Counted from the stretch's first letter, positions 35,944-48,977 are shown. The stretch is DNA of 64,000 nucleotides from Calonectria ilicicola (GCA_020809705.1 CP085832.1:2418001-2482000); one strand, 5' to 3'. Notes: generated by a model from the sequence alone, not told the origin. Numbers and translations: made by a program.

Positions 35944-38900
35944 ATGCTCAGCACACAACCCATGCGGGCCAGCCTCCAGGTGGCCCCATTGAGCATTTCA
36001 AAAGCTCATGCCGAATCTGGAGATGTATCCGTGACCGTGACCAGCGATATCGAGACCAACCCTTATTCACAATCACACATGACACCACCCGCAACCCCCA
36101 ATGGCTCGCAGGAGGATCTCTCGCCACAGTACCTCGCTCCTCCTCCCGTCTTCCACAACTTCCTGCGAGCCTTCTATCCTTTCAACCCCAACTATGCCAT
36201 CTCCGATTCAAGTGTAACCCTCCCTCTTAATGAAGGCGACGTTGTGTTAGTGCACTCGATCCACACAAACGGATGGGCCGACGGCACCCTATTAATCTCC
36301 GGGGCTCGTGGCTGGCTACCAACCAACTACTGTGAGGCATACGAGCCGGATGAGATGTGCAACCTGCTTAAGGCGCTATTGAATTTTTGGGATCTTCTCC
36401 GTAGTACAACTGTCAACGACAAGGAAATCTTCGGTAACCAAGAGTTCATGAAGGGTATCATCGCCGGTGTGCGGTTCCTATTGGTGAGTTGGCATATTAA
36501 AGAGGCGAAGTCAATCGAGGCAGTGGACCAGCTAACGTTTCTGATAGGAGCGTACAAATTGCCTAAACAGGGAATCACCTTTCATCCAGAGAAACGACAG
36601 CCTCAGAAAATGCCGAAAGTCGCTGCTCTCAGAATTGTCGTCGCTGGTGAAGATTGCGAAGAGGCTGCAGGAGGCGCAGCGGTCACCCGAGATCCCCGTC
36701 AGCCCCAGCGAGGACGATGTTGTCAACGACATCGTCGACGAGATGATTCTCAAGGCTTTCCGTATTGTCACCAAGGGCGTTCGCTTCCTTGACCAACTCG
36801 AGGATGATCGCAGGGCCCGTGCACCCGCATCAGTGACTGTTATGGCGACGGTGCAGGAAGAGAACTACGTGCCACCCACTCCTCCGGCTGAGCAGGCAAC
36901 GTTCGAGGATCAGACACCTCGCAGCATGAACGACTCGGAGTCGCAGGCTGCGCACAGCATCGCTACCTCGGAGTCGAGTGAGAGCACCCAGACAACGATG
37001 GCCATGTTCAACAAGAGGCTCTCGTCCCTGAGTGCGCCCATCGGCATAGGTCTGAGCGCAAACCGACTGTCGCAAGCTAGCATGGTCCAAGCACACCGCC
37101 TATCCGCATCCATCTCGCACAGGGTTTCACTTGCGGGTCCGTCACCCTTGTCCCGTGCCCATCATCTGGTGTCAGAACGCCTGAACCGAACACACGACAC
37201 CTTCCTCTCCCACCTTGGATCCTTCATAGGCCGCCTACATCTGCAGTCGCAGTCCCGCCCTGAACTTGCTTCTGCCATCAAGCAGTCTGCTCTTTCTGGT
37301 GGAGAGCTGCTGGCCGTTGTCGACGGCGTCTATGAGCACATCAACAACAGCTCCGAGGTGCTCGCCCTGGCGCGTGCTACCATGTTCGAACGAATCCAAG
37401 ATCTAGTATTCTCCGCCCGCGATACTTTGGCCAATGCCGACTCCGAGGAGGCAGATGTTATCATGCCTCAGGATAACCACATCCTGCTGGCCTCGGCCAC
37501 TGGCTGCGTCCGCGCGGCTGGTGACTGTGTCGCAAAGGCCAAGGTCGCCATCGAGCGCATTGGTGACTTCGAATTCGAGCTTGAGAGCAGCAGCCTCGGC
37601 ATTGACTTGAGCATTCTCGACATTGTTTCCATCGAGCGATCAAGAGCCAATTCTCTTTCCGATACGGCTGATGCTTCCGCCGTGGACGATTCGCGCCGCA
37701 GCTCTGGCTCCTCAACACCCGCTCCTCGACGCATGACCCTCATTGTCGATAAGCCTCTCCCCGAAGTTCCTCAGGACGCCACTACCCCGACTGAGGAGCA
37801 GGCCCCTCAGGACGAGGAGTCTCCCGCATCCACTCGACCCTCATCGCCTCACGACGACAACATGTCCAGCATGGCCTCGTCAATCTCATCCCTTCGACCC
37901 TCCCTTCCTCCTCTCCCTAAGCTGTCCACCAGCCTTCTCCCTGCCGACGAGGCCATCCCTGAGGACAACTCGCAAGACAATGAGTTCATTTCCTCTCGAT
38001 TTGACAGCATTGTTGCTTCCAGCGCCGGAAGCACTGCTACTTATCTTAGCCGGGACTCGGAATCCAGCATCATCTCTCAGTCTTCTACTCGCGCCACAAC
38101 TCCCGATCTTACGCTTGCTCCTCGCAACCAGCCTTCCATGTCTGACCTGAGCACCACCGCCAGCTCCACCCACACCGAGGAAGTCGATGACGTCGAGTCC
38201 CGCCTCATGGAGAAGACTTTTGCTCACGAGCTGATGTTCAACAAGGAGGGTCTTGTTACTGGTGGATCTCTTCCTGCCCTGGTCGAGCGCCTCACCACTC
38301 ACGAGTCGACTCCGGACGCCATGTTTGTGTCTACCTTTTACCTCACTTTCCGACTCTTCTGCTCTCCCACTGGCCTGGCTGAGTCTCTCATTGAGCGCTT
38401 CGACTACGTCAGCGAGTCACCTCACATGGCTGCTCCTGTTCGCCTGAGAGTCTACAACGCTTTTAAGGGCTGGTTGGAGTCGCATTGGAGAGATGAGACC
38501 GACCGCGAGGCTCTCGATCTCATCATCCCCTTCTCCGAAGGCAAGCTTACCTCCGTGCTTCCTTCTGCTGGTCGCCGTCTTCTAGAGCTCGCTCAGCGAG
38601 TTTCCGGTGAGGGTTCGCTTGTTCCTCGCCTGGTCTCCTCTATGGGCAAGACAAACACATCTATTGCCCAATATGTTCCTGCCGAGACTCCTCTGCCAAC
38701 TCCTGCTATCTCGCGAAGCCAGAACAACTTGCTTGCTGCCTTTAAGCTTGGTGGCGCCGCTCCCTCCATTCTGGACTTCGAGCCTCTTGAGATTGCTCGC
38801 CAGTTGACCATTAAGCAGATGAACATCTTCTGCTCCATTCTCCCTGAGGAGCTTCTCGGCTCCCAGTGGATGAAGAAGGGTGGCGTAGATGCCCCCAACG

Positions 38901-39661
38901 TCAAGGCCATGTCTTCTCTATCTACCGATCTCTCCAACCTCGTGGCCGAGACAATTCTTCAATACCCTGAGATCAAGAAGCGCGCTGCCGTTATCAAGCA
39001 GTGGATCAAGATTGCTCACCAGTGCCTTGAGCTCCACAACTACGATGGTCTTATGGCCATCATTTGCAGCTTGAACAGCAGCACCATCAGCCGCCTCCGC
39101 AAGACTTGGGATGCTGTGTCTGCTAAGCGCAAGGAGATGCTCCGAAACCTCCAGGACCTCGTTGAGCCTTCTCAGAACAACAAGGTTCTGCGAACTCGTC
39201 TGCACGACCATGTTCCTCCTTGCCTGCCCTTCCTTGGCATGTACCTCACTGATCTGACATTTGTTGACATTGGCAACCCTGCCACGAAGCAAATGTCTCT
39301 CACTGAGGCCGAGGAGGATGCTAACAGCGGCATTACTGTCATCAACTTTGACAAGCACACCCGCACTGCCAAGATCATTGGCGAGCTTCAGCGCTTCCAA
39401 ATTCCCTACCGCCTCACCGAGATCCCTGAGATGCAGGACTGGATGTCCGCTCAGATCAAGCGGGTCCGTGAGGGTGACCAGGGCAACGTGCAGGTCAGCT
39501 ACTACCGCAAGAGTCTCCTTCTGGAACCTCGCGAGACTGGCCTCCGTGCCCCGTCGGAGCCGCAGACCTCTCTCGCTGGTGCGGGAGGCAGCCGCACTGA
39601 CCTCTTTGCTTGGATGTCTCGAGACAGAAGCAATCAAACACCTACACCTGCGCCTGTGTAA
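35944..39661 (+). CDS. CDC25-like Ras guanine-nucleotide exchange factor with SH3 domain
   Basis: Exons are 35944-36483 and 36548-39661, giving 1217 aa; the 64-nt intron is phase 0. Domain order: an SH3 domain at residues about 73-133 (FLRAFYPFNPNY.. GDVVLVHSIHTNGWADG.. ARGWLPTNYCEAY); a long Ser/Thr/Pro-rich helical middle; a RasGEF N-terminal (REM) domain at about 733-860 (LVTGGSLPALVERLTTHES); and the catalytic CDC25 domain at about 922-1175 (LEIARQLTIKQMNIFCSILPEELL). It loads GTP onto Ras at the membrane and drives cAMP/PKA or MAPK signalling. I chose ATG 35944; the frame stays open upstream only with a GTG, and ATG 35962 is an alternative. Codon use is strongly biased to C/G endings in the 3' half, as in a highly expressed core gene. 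It is preceded by a 19-kb gene-free region. Confidence 0.9.
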
Positions 39662-41242
39662 AGATTTATGCGAAGGCCTGCAAAGCCGGGCACGCGAAAC
39701 GACTTTACCATGCGCGCACATACTGCAACAATTAGCAACTACGTTTGTCTTTTGATACCCCGATTTTTATTTTTATTTTGGTCTTCATTAGCAGCTGGGA
39801 AAACATCGACATGTCTCATGATTATTATATACATCAGCACACCGGCGTTAATTACATTTGGGGCTTATTTTTGGTATCTTTCATCTTGTTTTATGTCGAT
39901 TAGCCCCGGGCCCAGCAAATATGGCCCTATGACAGCTGCCAGGTAGCGGCCTATGTGTCGGCCTGTCTTCAAATTTTCTATACGCGACCGTCCCGCGAGG
40001 GACTTGGGAGGATTCCAGGATCGGATCAGGGAGTCTGGAAAGGTTACGGAAAATAATCTTTATGTTGGAATTACGACCCGCCTTGGTGCCGCATCATTAT
40101 TCAGGTCCATCGTTGGCTACACATTTCGCCTCACTTTCCTTTACGCATTTCACTATCTCTTCTTACTCTCTTTTAGCCGGATGAGGCGAGGCGTCGAAAA
40201 AAATGGTACATGGGTACGGGTTGGGGATGTACTGGGCGGGGTTAGGCGGTTGTATTTTGTAAGCTCCCTGGGTTATTTCCTCTGCCAGCGTTTTGATGGC
40301 GAATGGCATGGGATGGGCTGTCTTCTGCAAGCGGAAGGACAGCCTTGTTTTGGACGGGTCGTTTTCCCTGGTGTACACACAGACAGTGGCACCTCTGTAT
40401 CTATCTACATTGTAAGAAAGGGCTGGATGCCCATATGCAGGAATGACCTGCAATATTGAATGACAGGAATTGTCCAACAAACTTTCTCTCTCTTGATGCA
40501 CATGTGATGTCTAATGTTCTGATTCACCTTCTTCTGGAACAGTTGCTAGTTGGTGCATAACTCGTGTCTTGGATTTAACCTTGGCGCCTCGTTTCTTAGC
40601 TGCGACATGACGCCATTGACTCTGGGTTGACTGCCGCATTGAGTAAATTATCGACCGAACGCGGGGCCGGGCGGGACCGTTGTCACCGGTTTCGTGCCAC
40701 TGAAGCTATTCTTGTCCATGAATGGAATGCATTGACCTACCTGCATGGCCAAGGGAGGGCGTTTCCATCTTTAACCATGTAACACATGCGAAAGGGCACA
40801 AACGCACTGTTTTATATTGCATGTCTCTCTCATGCCATTATGTTTCTTTATTTTCTCTTTCCTCTTTTCTCGTTTAAACTAATAGTTCAGGGCTGAACCG
40901 ATCGATCGATGGATCTGCTCGTCTCGAGGGGGGCGGGGGAGTGCAGATAGATCATTGGCTTCGCACACTCAAATGGGGAAAAAAAAAACGGCCCCGCGCC
41001 CTCCATGCCAGCCAGTTATGGGGAAGCCGAATCACCGCGCTACTAAGCGCTTTCCTTTGTGACTGATGGAGGCGTCAAAGTCTGGCCAGCAAATACCCTC
41101 CGGCCGCCCTTGGCGTCGCTCACGTGGGCGTGGAAACGGGCGGGCTAAGTCTAGTCCGGTGTTCATGCGTAAGGTCCAATTGTTGTGCCGATCAATGCCA
41201 TGCTTTTCTTTCCTCATAATGGAAGTCAATTGGGGATTCGGA

Positions 41243-41254
41243 GGGGGGGGGGGG
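41243..41254 (+). repeat. Poly(G)12 run
   Basis: Twelve consecutive G followed by TGTGTG. Such runs are error-prone in sequencing. Confidence 0.9.
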
Positions 41255-41699
41255 TGTGTGAAATGTGTGTTTGGGCTGTGTAATAGAAAAAAAACACGGG
41301 TAAAGCGTGAACTCCCAGAGCGCCGCCCTTGCCGGTTGCTGCTGGACCTGGTTTGGCACCATTCCAATGTTGTAGGGCAGAAGAACTGAGGCCCTCATGG
41401 GGGTTTCAAGCGTTGCCGCGTGTGAGTAGGGTTCAGGCCAAGCAACAGAATCATGGCACGGTTTTGAGTTTTGAACAGCATTCCTCATATGTAAATCCTT
41501 TATTTAGATATATAGCCTGTCAGTTTCCAACTCATTTAAGTGTACCTTGACGCCTGTTGGCTAGTTGTACAACGCACGTTATGCCCGATTTTGTCACTGT
41601 GACTTTTTTCGCCTTTGCGGACTTCAAAACGTAACTACCGTAAGACACCAACTGAATCGCAAAAATAGGAATAACAACAAATCACTGAATAAAGCAAAA

Positions 41700-41810
41700 C
41701 TTCGTATTTTAATAATTCAAGTAACCTGTTTCATTTATATAATATTTATTTATTTTTATACTTGAGTTGGTTGGAGGAAAGAAGGAAAAGTAGAGGGGGG
41801 CACAAGCTTT
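41700..41810. repeat. AT-rich island, possible relative of the 31.0-kb island
   Basis: This contains an ATATTTATTTATT core then a purine-rich stretch ending in AGAGGGG and a TACTGTA further on, in the same order and orientation as at 31010-31165. Similarity is patchy. Confidence 0.4.
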
Positions 41811-41874
41811 CAAGGATTGTACTGTAGGCCCCCGCTCCAATCCCACCATCGATTACCCTTTCCTTCAACTTTGC

Positions 41875-43860
41875 TCAAAATATGGGTATAATACGGTTGC
41901 AGTCTTGATTTTCGACTAAATCGCTAATGTCAACCGCAAGCTCAAATAGCATGGCAAAGAGGAAGGTTCTGTATATTAGCAAATCGTCCAAAGGATGCTG
42001 GGCAGATCTGGGAAATTTGAACCTGACCTCTCCCTTCGAGTTCTCCCATTCCCATAGCTGGTATATTTTGCTCAATTCATCTCTCGCGCACTCAAACTCC
42101 GAAGTAAGGGGACGCCAAGTTTCCCCATCCCCCCTTTTTAAGAGCTTCTCATCTTCCTGCCTCTCATTGTCCATGTAGCTCCTTTCTCGGTTTAGAGCTC
42201 CTGTTAAATATCCAAGCCTGCCCAAGAGCGCCTTTACCTGATAGTAAACTTTCTGTGTTACAAACTGTAAAGGTATATGGGATTCGTTTGTATTTGCGCA
42301 TAAAGCGAGAATCCGTCTGCACCAGCCCGATGACATGCCCAAAGATGCGGCCCTGCATCGAAAAACGTCTGCTGGAATATTGGCATCCAGCCACTGATCG
42401 ATACAACCGATTTCCTTGATTATATTTCCCCGAAGGAAAGTGGGATTGATCCAATTGCTACATATCTTGGCCCACTCTTCTGGGCCTGCGCAATAGGCTT
42501 CAAACGCTTCATATGGCGACCACGCTTCGCCCACGTTTGTTTCGAAGTTCCGAGACGGTAGCTCGCATTTTTTTGTAGAGTTGGCTTCATAACATCTTGT
42601 ATCGTAATCAAGAAACTGCCATATTGAAGGCTGGTTGCTGGGGATTGTATCACGAGATGCAAATAACCTCCATTCCGATTTGTTTAGAGACAGCAATCGG
42701 CTTAAGCATAATAATGGCATAACCTTGTCCCGTATACTGTAAGCTCTTGTCGGAAAGACAATTGGTGGGAAGTCGCAATATGCTGCCGACAGAATTGTGG
42801 CAGGAGACATTTCTAGGATCCGCAACAAGTTGTAGTGGCCTTCATTCTTTGATACCTGACACCAACAAGGCGACAACAAACTTGATGAAGCACAGAATTC
42901 CCCGCCTACACCATCGCAACCCCAGCAATTGATCAAGTCCATTGCATGCCCCTGATCGGATCCTTGGCTATTGCCCAGGCGATTCAATAACATGGACGGA
43001 AATGATAGTGGCGAGGGCTTCCAGTCCGCGCACCTACGTGGAATATACCCACTGGCGTAATAGAAGGACAGCTTGAGGCGCCGAAGCATTTCGGAACGAT
43101 GCTTGACCGCTGGCTTTTCGCGTGGATTGTATGTTTGGAAGAGGCCAAAGGTTCCCAGGAGCGGATGGGTACGGAAGACGAGTTGGAATTCTTGGCATTG
43201 AACAGACGGAATCCCGGACTCCGTCTGTTTTAAGACATTTGGTGTGTCGGGAAAGGCCGCCAAGCAAGAAAAAACCATCAAATCTATCACTGTGGCATAT
43301 GCTGGGGCTGCTGGAAGATCAGATGGCATGTAGTCTGTGCCTATGGCCTTTTGATCCCACAGCTTTGGATCGTCGGTAAGCGTGAGCGTGAGAAGGGCGA
43401 GCCAAGTTGCCGGGAAATATTCCTTGATATCCTTTGACTTGTCTTTGGGGTCGCAAATGTCGCGAGCTAAAGCCAAAGATACATTTTGGTCTGCCTTGGA
43501 TTCCATGTCCGGCCAGAAGTCACCTTCGGTCCTTGCCCGAGACAGGATTGGAGTGTAAGCTATGGTTCTGAATCGAAGCTCGCGAAAGTCAAACTGGCGG
43601 GTTGAGAGATCTGCCCATGACCCAAGGGCATAGTGACTGCTCTTATGCCGTCCTGGTCCTGCCGCTAGCAATCCTTGGCCGATGGTGAGGGCTGCGAAGA
43701 AGAGGGCGATGATACCAATGACCAATGTTACGCCAAAGGAGAGGGGATCCCAGTTGTACTGTTTATTGTTGTCTTGTAGTTCCGTTAGTATACTAATAGC
43801 GGCCTGGAGTATGCACTCGGTCGTGTTCAGCTGACACGTGGGCTCCTGGGTTGACGACAT
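41875..43860 (-). CDS. Fungal hypothetical protein with one N-terminal membrane helix
   Basis: This is a single-exon frame of 661 aa whose function I do not recognise. The first 35 residues are polar, with two Cys. One strong transmembrane helix follows at about residues 40-62 (FGVTLVIGIIALFFAALTIG), then a GPGRHKSSHYALGSW segment. The rest is a large soluble region rich in Trp, Cys and charged residues. Several Cys cluster in the middle (for example CWGCDGVGGEFC), which could bind metal or form disulfides. The layout resembles fungal-restricted membrane-anchored proteins often found in accessory regions. Its ATG at 43860 is the first in frame and gives the N-terminal anchor. No neighbour suggests a pathway. 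Confidence 0.75.
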   Translation of the reverse strand: MSSTQEPTCQLNTTECILQAAISILTELQDNNKQYNWDPLSFGVTLVIGIIALFFAALTIGQGLLAAGPGRHKSSHYALGSWADLSTRQFDFRELRFRTIAYTPILSRARTEGDFWPDMESKADQNVSLALARDICDPKDKSKDIKEYFPATWLALLTLTLTDDPKLWDQKAIGTDYMPSDLPAAPAYATVIDLMVFSCLAAFPDTPNVLKQTESGIPSVQCQEFQLVFRTHPLLGTFGLFQTYNPREKPAVKHRSEMLRRLKLSFYYASGYIPRRCADWKPSPLSFPSMLLNRLGNSQGSDQGHAMDLINCWGCDGVGGEFCASSSLLSPCWCQVSKNEGHYNLLRILEMSPATILSAAYCDFPPIVFPTRAYSIRDKVMPLLCLSRLLSLNKSEWRLFASRDTIPSNQPSIWQFLDYDTRCYEANSTKKCELPSRNFETNVGEAWSPYEAFEAYCAGPEEWAKICSNWINPTFLRGNIIKEIGCIDQWLDANIPADVFRCRAASLGMSSGWCRRILALCANTNESHIPLQFVTQKVYYQVKALLGRLGYLTGALNRERSYMDNERQEDEKLLKRGDGETWRPLTSEFECARDELSKIYQLWEWENSKGEVRFKFPRSAQHPLDDLLIYRTFLFAMLFELAVDISDLVENQDCNRIIPIF

Positions 43861-45561
43861 GATGGGGGCTTTCGCTTGGCGCGTATAAACCTGGTCAGAG
43901 GTTGAAATCCCAGTACATGTTGAGTTGTGTGATGCGCCGGACTCTCAATGCTTCCTGACGTCGGATCAATTGCTAGGATTGATGTGTTTCATCGGCAATG
44001 GGAATCAATAGATGCTTGACGTATCTTTACAGCGAGGATTGAAGGAATTGAGGACGAATTGGCCACTGGTAAGATTCCTTTGAGGCGGAGTTGCACTCGT
44101 CTGGTGCGGCTGAGCTTAGTAATCTGACAAGTCGAACTAGAGCATCCATGCTTTTTCTTCTACCAGGCTTGCTTCTGGAGTATGTGATTTATTTCTCTTG
44201 AGGAAACACGTGGATATTTCGGCTCATTTGGCCATGATTGCATATTATCTTAATGGGTGGACGCTAAATAGAGTGATGTATTGGTGTTGTGGCGTGGAGG
44301 AAATTTTGTAGGGGGTTTGGTGATGATCTTGTCTCATCCCTGAGGATGGGAGGGTATTTTACACACCAAGCAAGAAAAAGAAAATCTGTCGTTTTTTTGA
44401 TGAGGAAAGTTGGAAATGGCATTCATGAAGAAAGCCCCGGTTTGGTCCGCAACTCACGCATTTTGCTCTTGTTTGATGGCCGGACCCCACCATCTGTGCA
44501 TCACCAAATCTTCACTTCAGTCGCCCATTTGGCATCATTCATTTGGCCTTTGGATCCAAATCGCAACATAAATACACTGGGTTTAAAAATTTCGCTTGTT
44601 GGTAGATTCCCTGTCGCTGGTGTAGGCGCAGTCCCTCGTATTTCACAGTCGTCGAAACAGTTCTACTGTCACAATCTAGCTATGTAAGCTTATGCTACGC
44701 AGAGCAGCACAGCCTCTCAGTCATGAACGTATTGGTACGTTCTCTACACACACGAGGCCACGAAAGCCAAGTTTTCACTCTTCTTGGCGTTCCAGAGTAA
44801 TTGCTTTGGGTGTTCGCTCTTGGAAACGATTTGACTGTTGCAAATTCGGACACCGCCTTGATCGATACGACTTTTGCCACGACCGCTACGTGCTCAATGA
44901 GCATAGTTGACAAATTGTAGACTGATTGGTCACACGGACACAATAACTGTGGATGCACAGACACGCACATCACAGATACATCCACCATGATCGCAAACGG
45001 TAGGCGCCGAATATGCACTACGTCCTCTATCTGTCCTCCAAATTCGCGCCTCGGAAGATCCATTTGACAACCTTGTTTACCTTTACTCCCCTAAGTGGAT
45101 CTCGGGGACCAAGGCCCTGTGTGTATGTATGACTGCATCAAAGAATGCGGTCATCTTTGCATTAGTGTTTATAATTGGTTGGGATCCTTGCTCGATCTCC
45201 AATCTTTAACTTCAGCCAGTGGACGCTGAAACCAGCATGTATGTATGACATCGTGTGGGCCCTTTCGATACAATATTTGTCACGTATAATTACGTGGGCT
45301 GGGTGGATTGGCATTCGCAGATAATTGAATTGGCGGGCATTTCCGCCTAAAGGATTGGTATTTGTACTCCTGAAATCATTTCAACTCGCTGTACGTTATG
45401 ACCCAAACATTCCGACCAGGTATCACATGTATATATATCTATCCATGACCGCTCCCCCTTCTCCATCCCATCATTAGTAAATAATAAGAATAATAAAGTT
45501 ATTATAAACTCCGGTCGCAATGTAATGCTTCAAACGACGAAAAAAAAACCCGAACCAAAAT
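43861..45561. other. Intergenic region
   Basis: This is 1.7 kb between two minus-strand genes. It is moderately AT-rich and contains no supportable gene; the longest frame (44289-44687, 132 aa) has no recognisable feature. Confidence 0.6.
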
Positions 45562-47201
45562 TTATGGCTCAGGAGCCTCCTTGGCCTGGTTAGGCGCAGC
45601 AATGACATCCAAAATGGTTTCGTCGCTGAATTTGAGATCCTCCTCAACAGGTATGGAGTCCTCGATGCGCATGAAGATGACGGGAGCCGCAATGAGAAGG
45701 GAAGCGGCAAGGCAGCCCCAGGTAGCGCCAAAGAGGGTGGTGTAAGACTTTCCAAGACCGTCCATGCGCCAGAAGATGGCGGCACCAGCAGACTGGATAC
45801 CCTTGTAGAAACCTATGGTTTTTTTACGTCAGCGTTGTAATTCCTATCAATTGATTCACAATTTGCTTACCAGCCAGGTTGGCGGCCTTGCGACCGCTGT
45901 TGGACAGAGCACCCATGTACCAGTAGATGCAGGTTTGCCAAACGGCATCGTAGAAGCCGTAGAAGAAGTACAGGAACATGGGACCGATGAACTTCTTGCC
46001 ACCGTCGGTCCAATCGACCTTGAGAGCTTCGTATGACTTCTCAGAGCTGACCTCGCGGGACACCTGGTCCTTCTGCCAAGCGTATCCACCACCCCAGATG
46101 GCAAAAGTCAAGACGAAGAGGACGACCAGGGAGGCCTTGGCACGAACGCTTCGGCGGACCTGTCCGAGATCCAGGGCGTAGCCAACGATGAAGGCACCGA
46201 CAATCTGAGCAAGCCAGTAGAGGAGGTTGTTGAGAGCACGGGTGCGAACGTTGAAGTGGGCGCTGTTCATGCCGTTGTTCTGGTAGGTGTAGAAGATGTT
46301 GGAAGAGAAGAACATGGGGAAGAGCAGGACAATCCAGGGAGAGGAAGAGAGAGTCTCCCACAGGCCCTGGAATTCAGTGAGCCATGAGGGATTCTTCATC
46401 AGAATGACCTTGGTGTTGTCCTCTCGAACGACCTTGTCAGCATCGACGAGGAAAAGGGCGAGAACGGCGCCAATGAACATGAGGACGATGAAGGCGGCGT
46501 AGGTGCCGTCAGTGACAGGGCCTGCAGTCTTGTGAATGTTCTGGGCTAGAGGAATCTGATAGACGGTGTTAGCGGAGTTGAAGCTTGTGTATATAGACCC
46601 AAGATTGACAACTTACCAGAGAACCAATGACGGCGCCCATGTTGAAGATCATCCAGAACCAGGAAATGTATCGACCCTTGCTCTCCTCGGGGGGATACGA
46701 CATCATGATGGCGCCCTGAGCGGTCCACAAGAGACCAGCGCAGACACCCAGAAGGGCGCCAGCAAAGACGGTGAAGCCGATGTTGGATGTGTGGGAGTAG
46801 CAGAGGAAAGAGGCGGCATATACACAGTAGCCCAAGCCACCAAATGACAGAGTCAGGCGGAGACCGAGACGGTTGGCAAAGGTTCCGGCGAAGAAACCGA
46901 CCACGGCAAAGGTACTATACAGGGCCGTGTTGGCGTGGTCCTGTGCGGTGCTGCTGACCTGGCCACCACCACCGAGACCAGTCAAGGCATTGAACATGCC
47001 GGGGCACAGGAAACACACTATGGACACCATCAAGAGCTGGACCTTGGGCGAGGCATACCAAATCTCCCTGTTGCCGACCTTGAAGCCCTTGTACATCCAG
47101 CCGGCGGGACGGTCCACATAGACGTCGGGGCCCGGCGCGTCGGGCGCGGTGGTGTGGGCGGCGGCGGCTGTGGCCTCGGGCGCCTGCTTCTCGTCGGCCA
47201 T
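45562..47201 (-). CDS. UNC93-like major facilitator superfamily membrane protein
   Basis: Exons are 47201-46617, 46555-45871 and 45812-45562, giving 506 aa with introns of 61 and 58 nt. The protein has about 11-12 membrane helices and belongs to the UNC-93-like (DUF895) branch of the MFS. Landmarks are YKGFKVGNREIWYASPKVQL at the N-terminus, PGMFNALTGLGGGGQ, GALLGVCAGLLWTAQGAIMMSYP, ESKGRYISWFWMIFNMGAVIGSL and NVRTRALNNLLYWLAQIVGAF. The Ala-rich N-terminus and acidic C-terminus are cytosolic. Substrate is unknown for fungal members; UNC-93 in animals modulates ion channels and receptor traffic. Codon use is strongly biased, suggesting good expression. The start follows a pyrimidine-rich leader on the minus strand. 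Confidence 0.9.
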
Positions 47202-47896
47202 TGTGAAAAGTTGCTTGCTTGGCGATCAATTGAAGGGAGGGGAAATGCCCGTGCAAGCACTGCGGGGGCGAGGATGGTTTAATAGAATTGAATTGCGGAC
47301 GGATAGGGGAAGGGAAAAAATAAAACAGGGCGCGAGGGTAAGGGTCTTTATTGAAATTATGTATTAGCAGGGTGGGGAGAGGAGATGCAAAGGGGAGCTG
47401 GGGAAGGGCCAAAAATAACCGGGTGCGCTGCAAGGATGCGGCACCTCGCGCTACGCCAAGCTCTGTCGGAGGAGGCGTGAGACGGGTGGATAGCGTGCTG
47501 CGGTGGTTGTCGATCAGCCACGAGGGAGCGTGAGCGTGAGTGTGGGAGTGGCGGGTAGTGTAGTTTCTTTGAAGCTGGGATGGTTGCACCCGGCAGATGC
47601 AATTGCCAAGATGGGCTGGGGTGGTGGTATTCGGGATATTCTAGAGTGGTGTGGTGTGATGTGTGGTGGTGCGTGGCGTGGCTGGCCGTTGCGCTGTGTG
47701 TAATAAACAAAGGATCAACTGAAAGAAAGCGAGGCCCACGAGACTTGGGACATAGGTCCCGGCCAGAGAGAGAGAGAGAGATGCCTCGTTCGTCTCATGA
47801 TCTCATGCACAAATAACCAAAGGGCACGGCCAGACCCGAGCGTCTTACTGCCGTCAGTCCCTATCCAGGGAAGGGAGATTGGTAATTTTCAGCCAG

Positions 47897-47962
47897 TCCA
47901 TCCATCCATCCATCCATTCATCCTCAATCATCATTTTCATTCACTCACTCACTCACTCACTC
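47897..47962. repeat. (TCCA)5 and (TCAC)5 tetranucleotide repeats
   Basis: Two tetranucleotide arrays lie at 47897-47916 and 47941-47962, separated by AT-rich sequence. Confidence 0.9.
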
Positions 47963-48947
47963 ATCCAGCATCATTTATTAATCATGATGATAACGTCAAA
48001 CCAACCAACAATCACAATCCAGAAACCCACTGTAATAAACCGGGTTGTACACAAGCGAATGCACTGATGCCCTCTGCCAAGACCTAGGGCTGATTGGCCC
48101 CAGACCTAACCCGTCTTTGTGCATTGTTGGTTGATGGGAGAAGAGAGACCTCACAGCACAGCTCACCTCTGTCTGACCTTGGTTTGATGTAAGACACCAG
48201 CACCCTCGGTTCAATTAGTTCAGTAAAAAAAAAAAAAAAAGCTTGTCTGCACATATCCCGTCGCACCTCAGCCTTAGCCTCAGCCGCCGCCGCATCACCA
48301 AGGCCCCAAAGAGGTCAAATAGCCTTTCTTCAGGCCATTTCGGCCTCTGTAACAGACCACAGCCCTTCCCCAGACTGATAAGGATTCTCCACACCACCAG
48401 GAAAGGCCCGAATGGCGGGCCCCGTGATTAGTGCTCGAACCGTCGCACTCATCCCCCTCTGGGCACTCTCTAGGCACTCTCTGGGCGCCCACAACACCCG
48501 CTATGATGAACCGCACAGTACATGCATCAAATTTAAGCCGTGTCCACTGAGAACCGGCTCCGGGCCCTGGCTCCGAAAAGGAAGGTAGCCTTTTGGTTTC
48601 CCAAGAAGAATAAAGAGGAAAAAAAAAAGGCACCCTCGTTTTCTCTCTCAAATCCGATTGCGACGACGATCCATCTGCTACTAACCTTGGCAATTCCTTG
48701 CTTGCTTTTCTTGAGAGTGGCCCTAGGCAATCCCGTAGCCAAGTGATTAGTCCAGGGCGCCATCGCCAATACGAGGTGCCACATTCTCGCTCCCGTGCCG
48801 TGAATGCTCTAACAATAGACGCCCAGTGGCATGACGAAAAGCGCCATTGCCGTCTCCACGATTCAAGCAATTAGGCTGCTCAGCTATTGGCCGGCACCAG
48901 ACGGCTCTGCACGTAGTGCTGACAGGAGAGCAAAGCCCGCTGAGCAC

Positions 48948-48977
48948 ATCGCATCGCATCGCATCGTATCGTATCGC
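48948..48977. repeat. ATCGC/ATCGT pentamer array
   Basis: Six tandem pentamers, four ATCGC and two ATCGT. Confidence 0.9.

Larger units (their letters stand above)
39662..41874. other. Convergent intergenic region
   Basis: This is 2.2 kb between the RasGEF (+) and the 661-aa gene (-). No gene is seen. It holds an A run at 40979-40988 and a poly(G) tract, then an AT-rich stretch at about 41640-41770. Confidence 0.6.
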
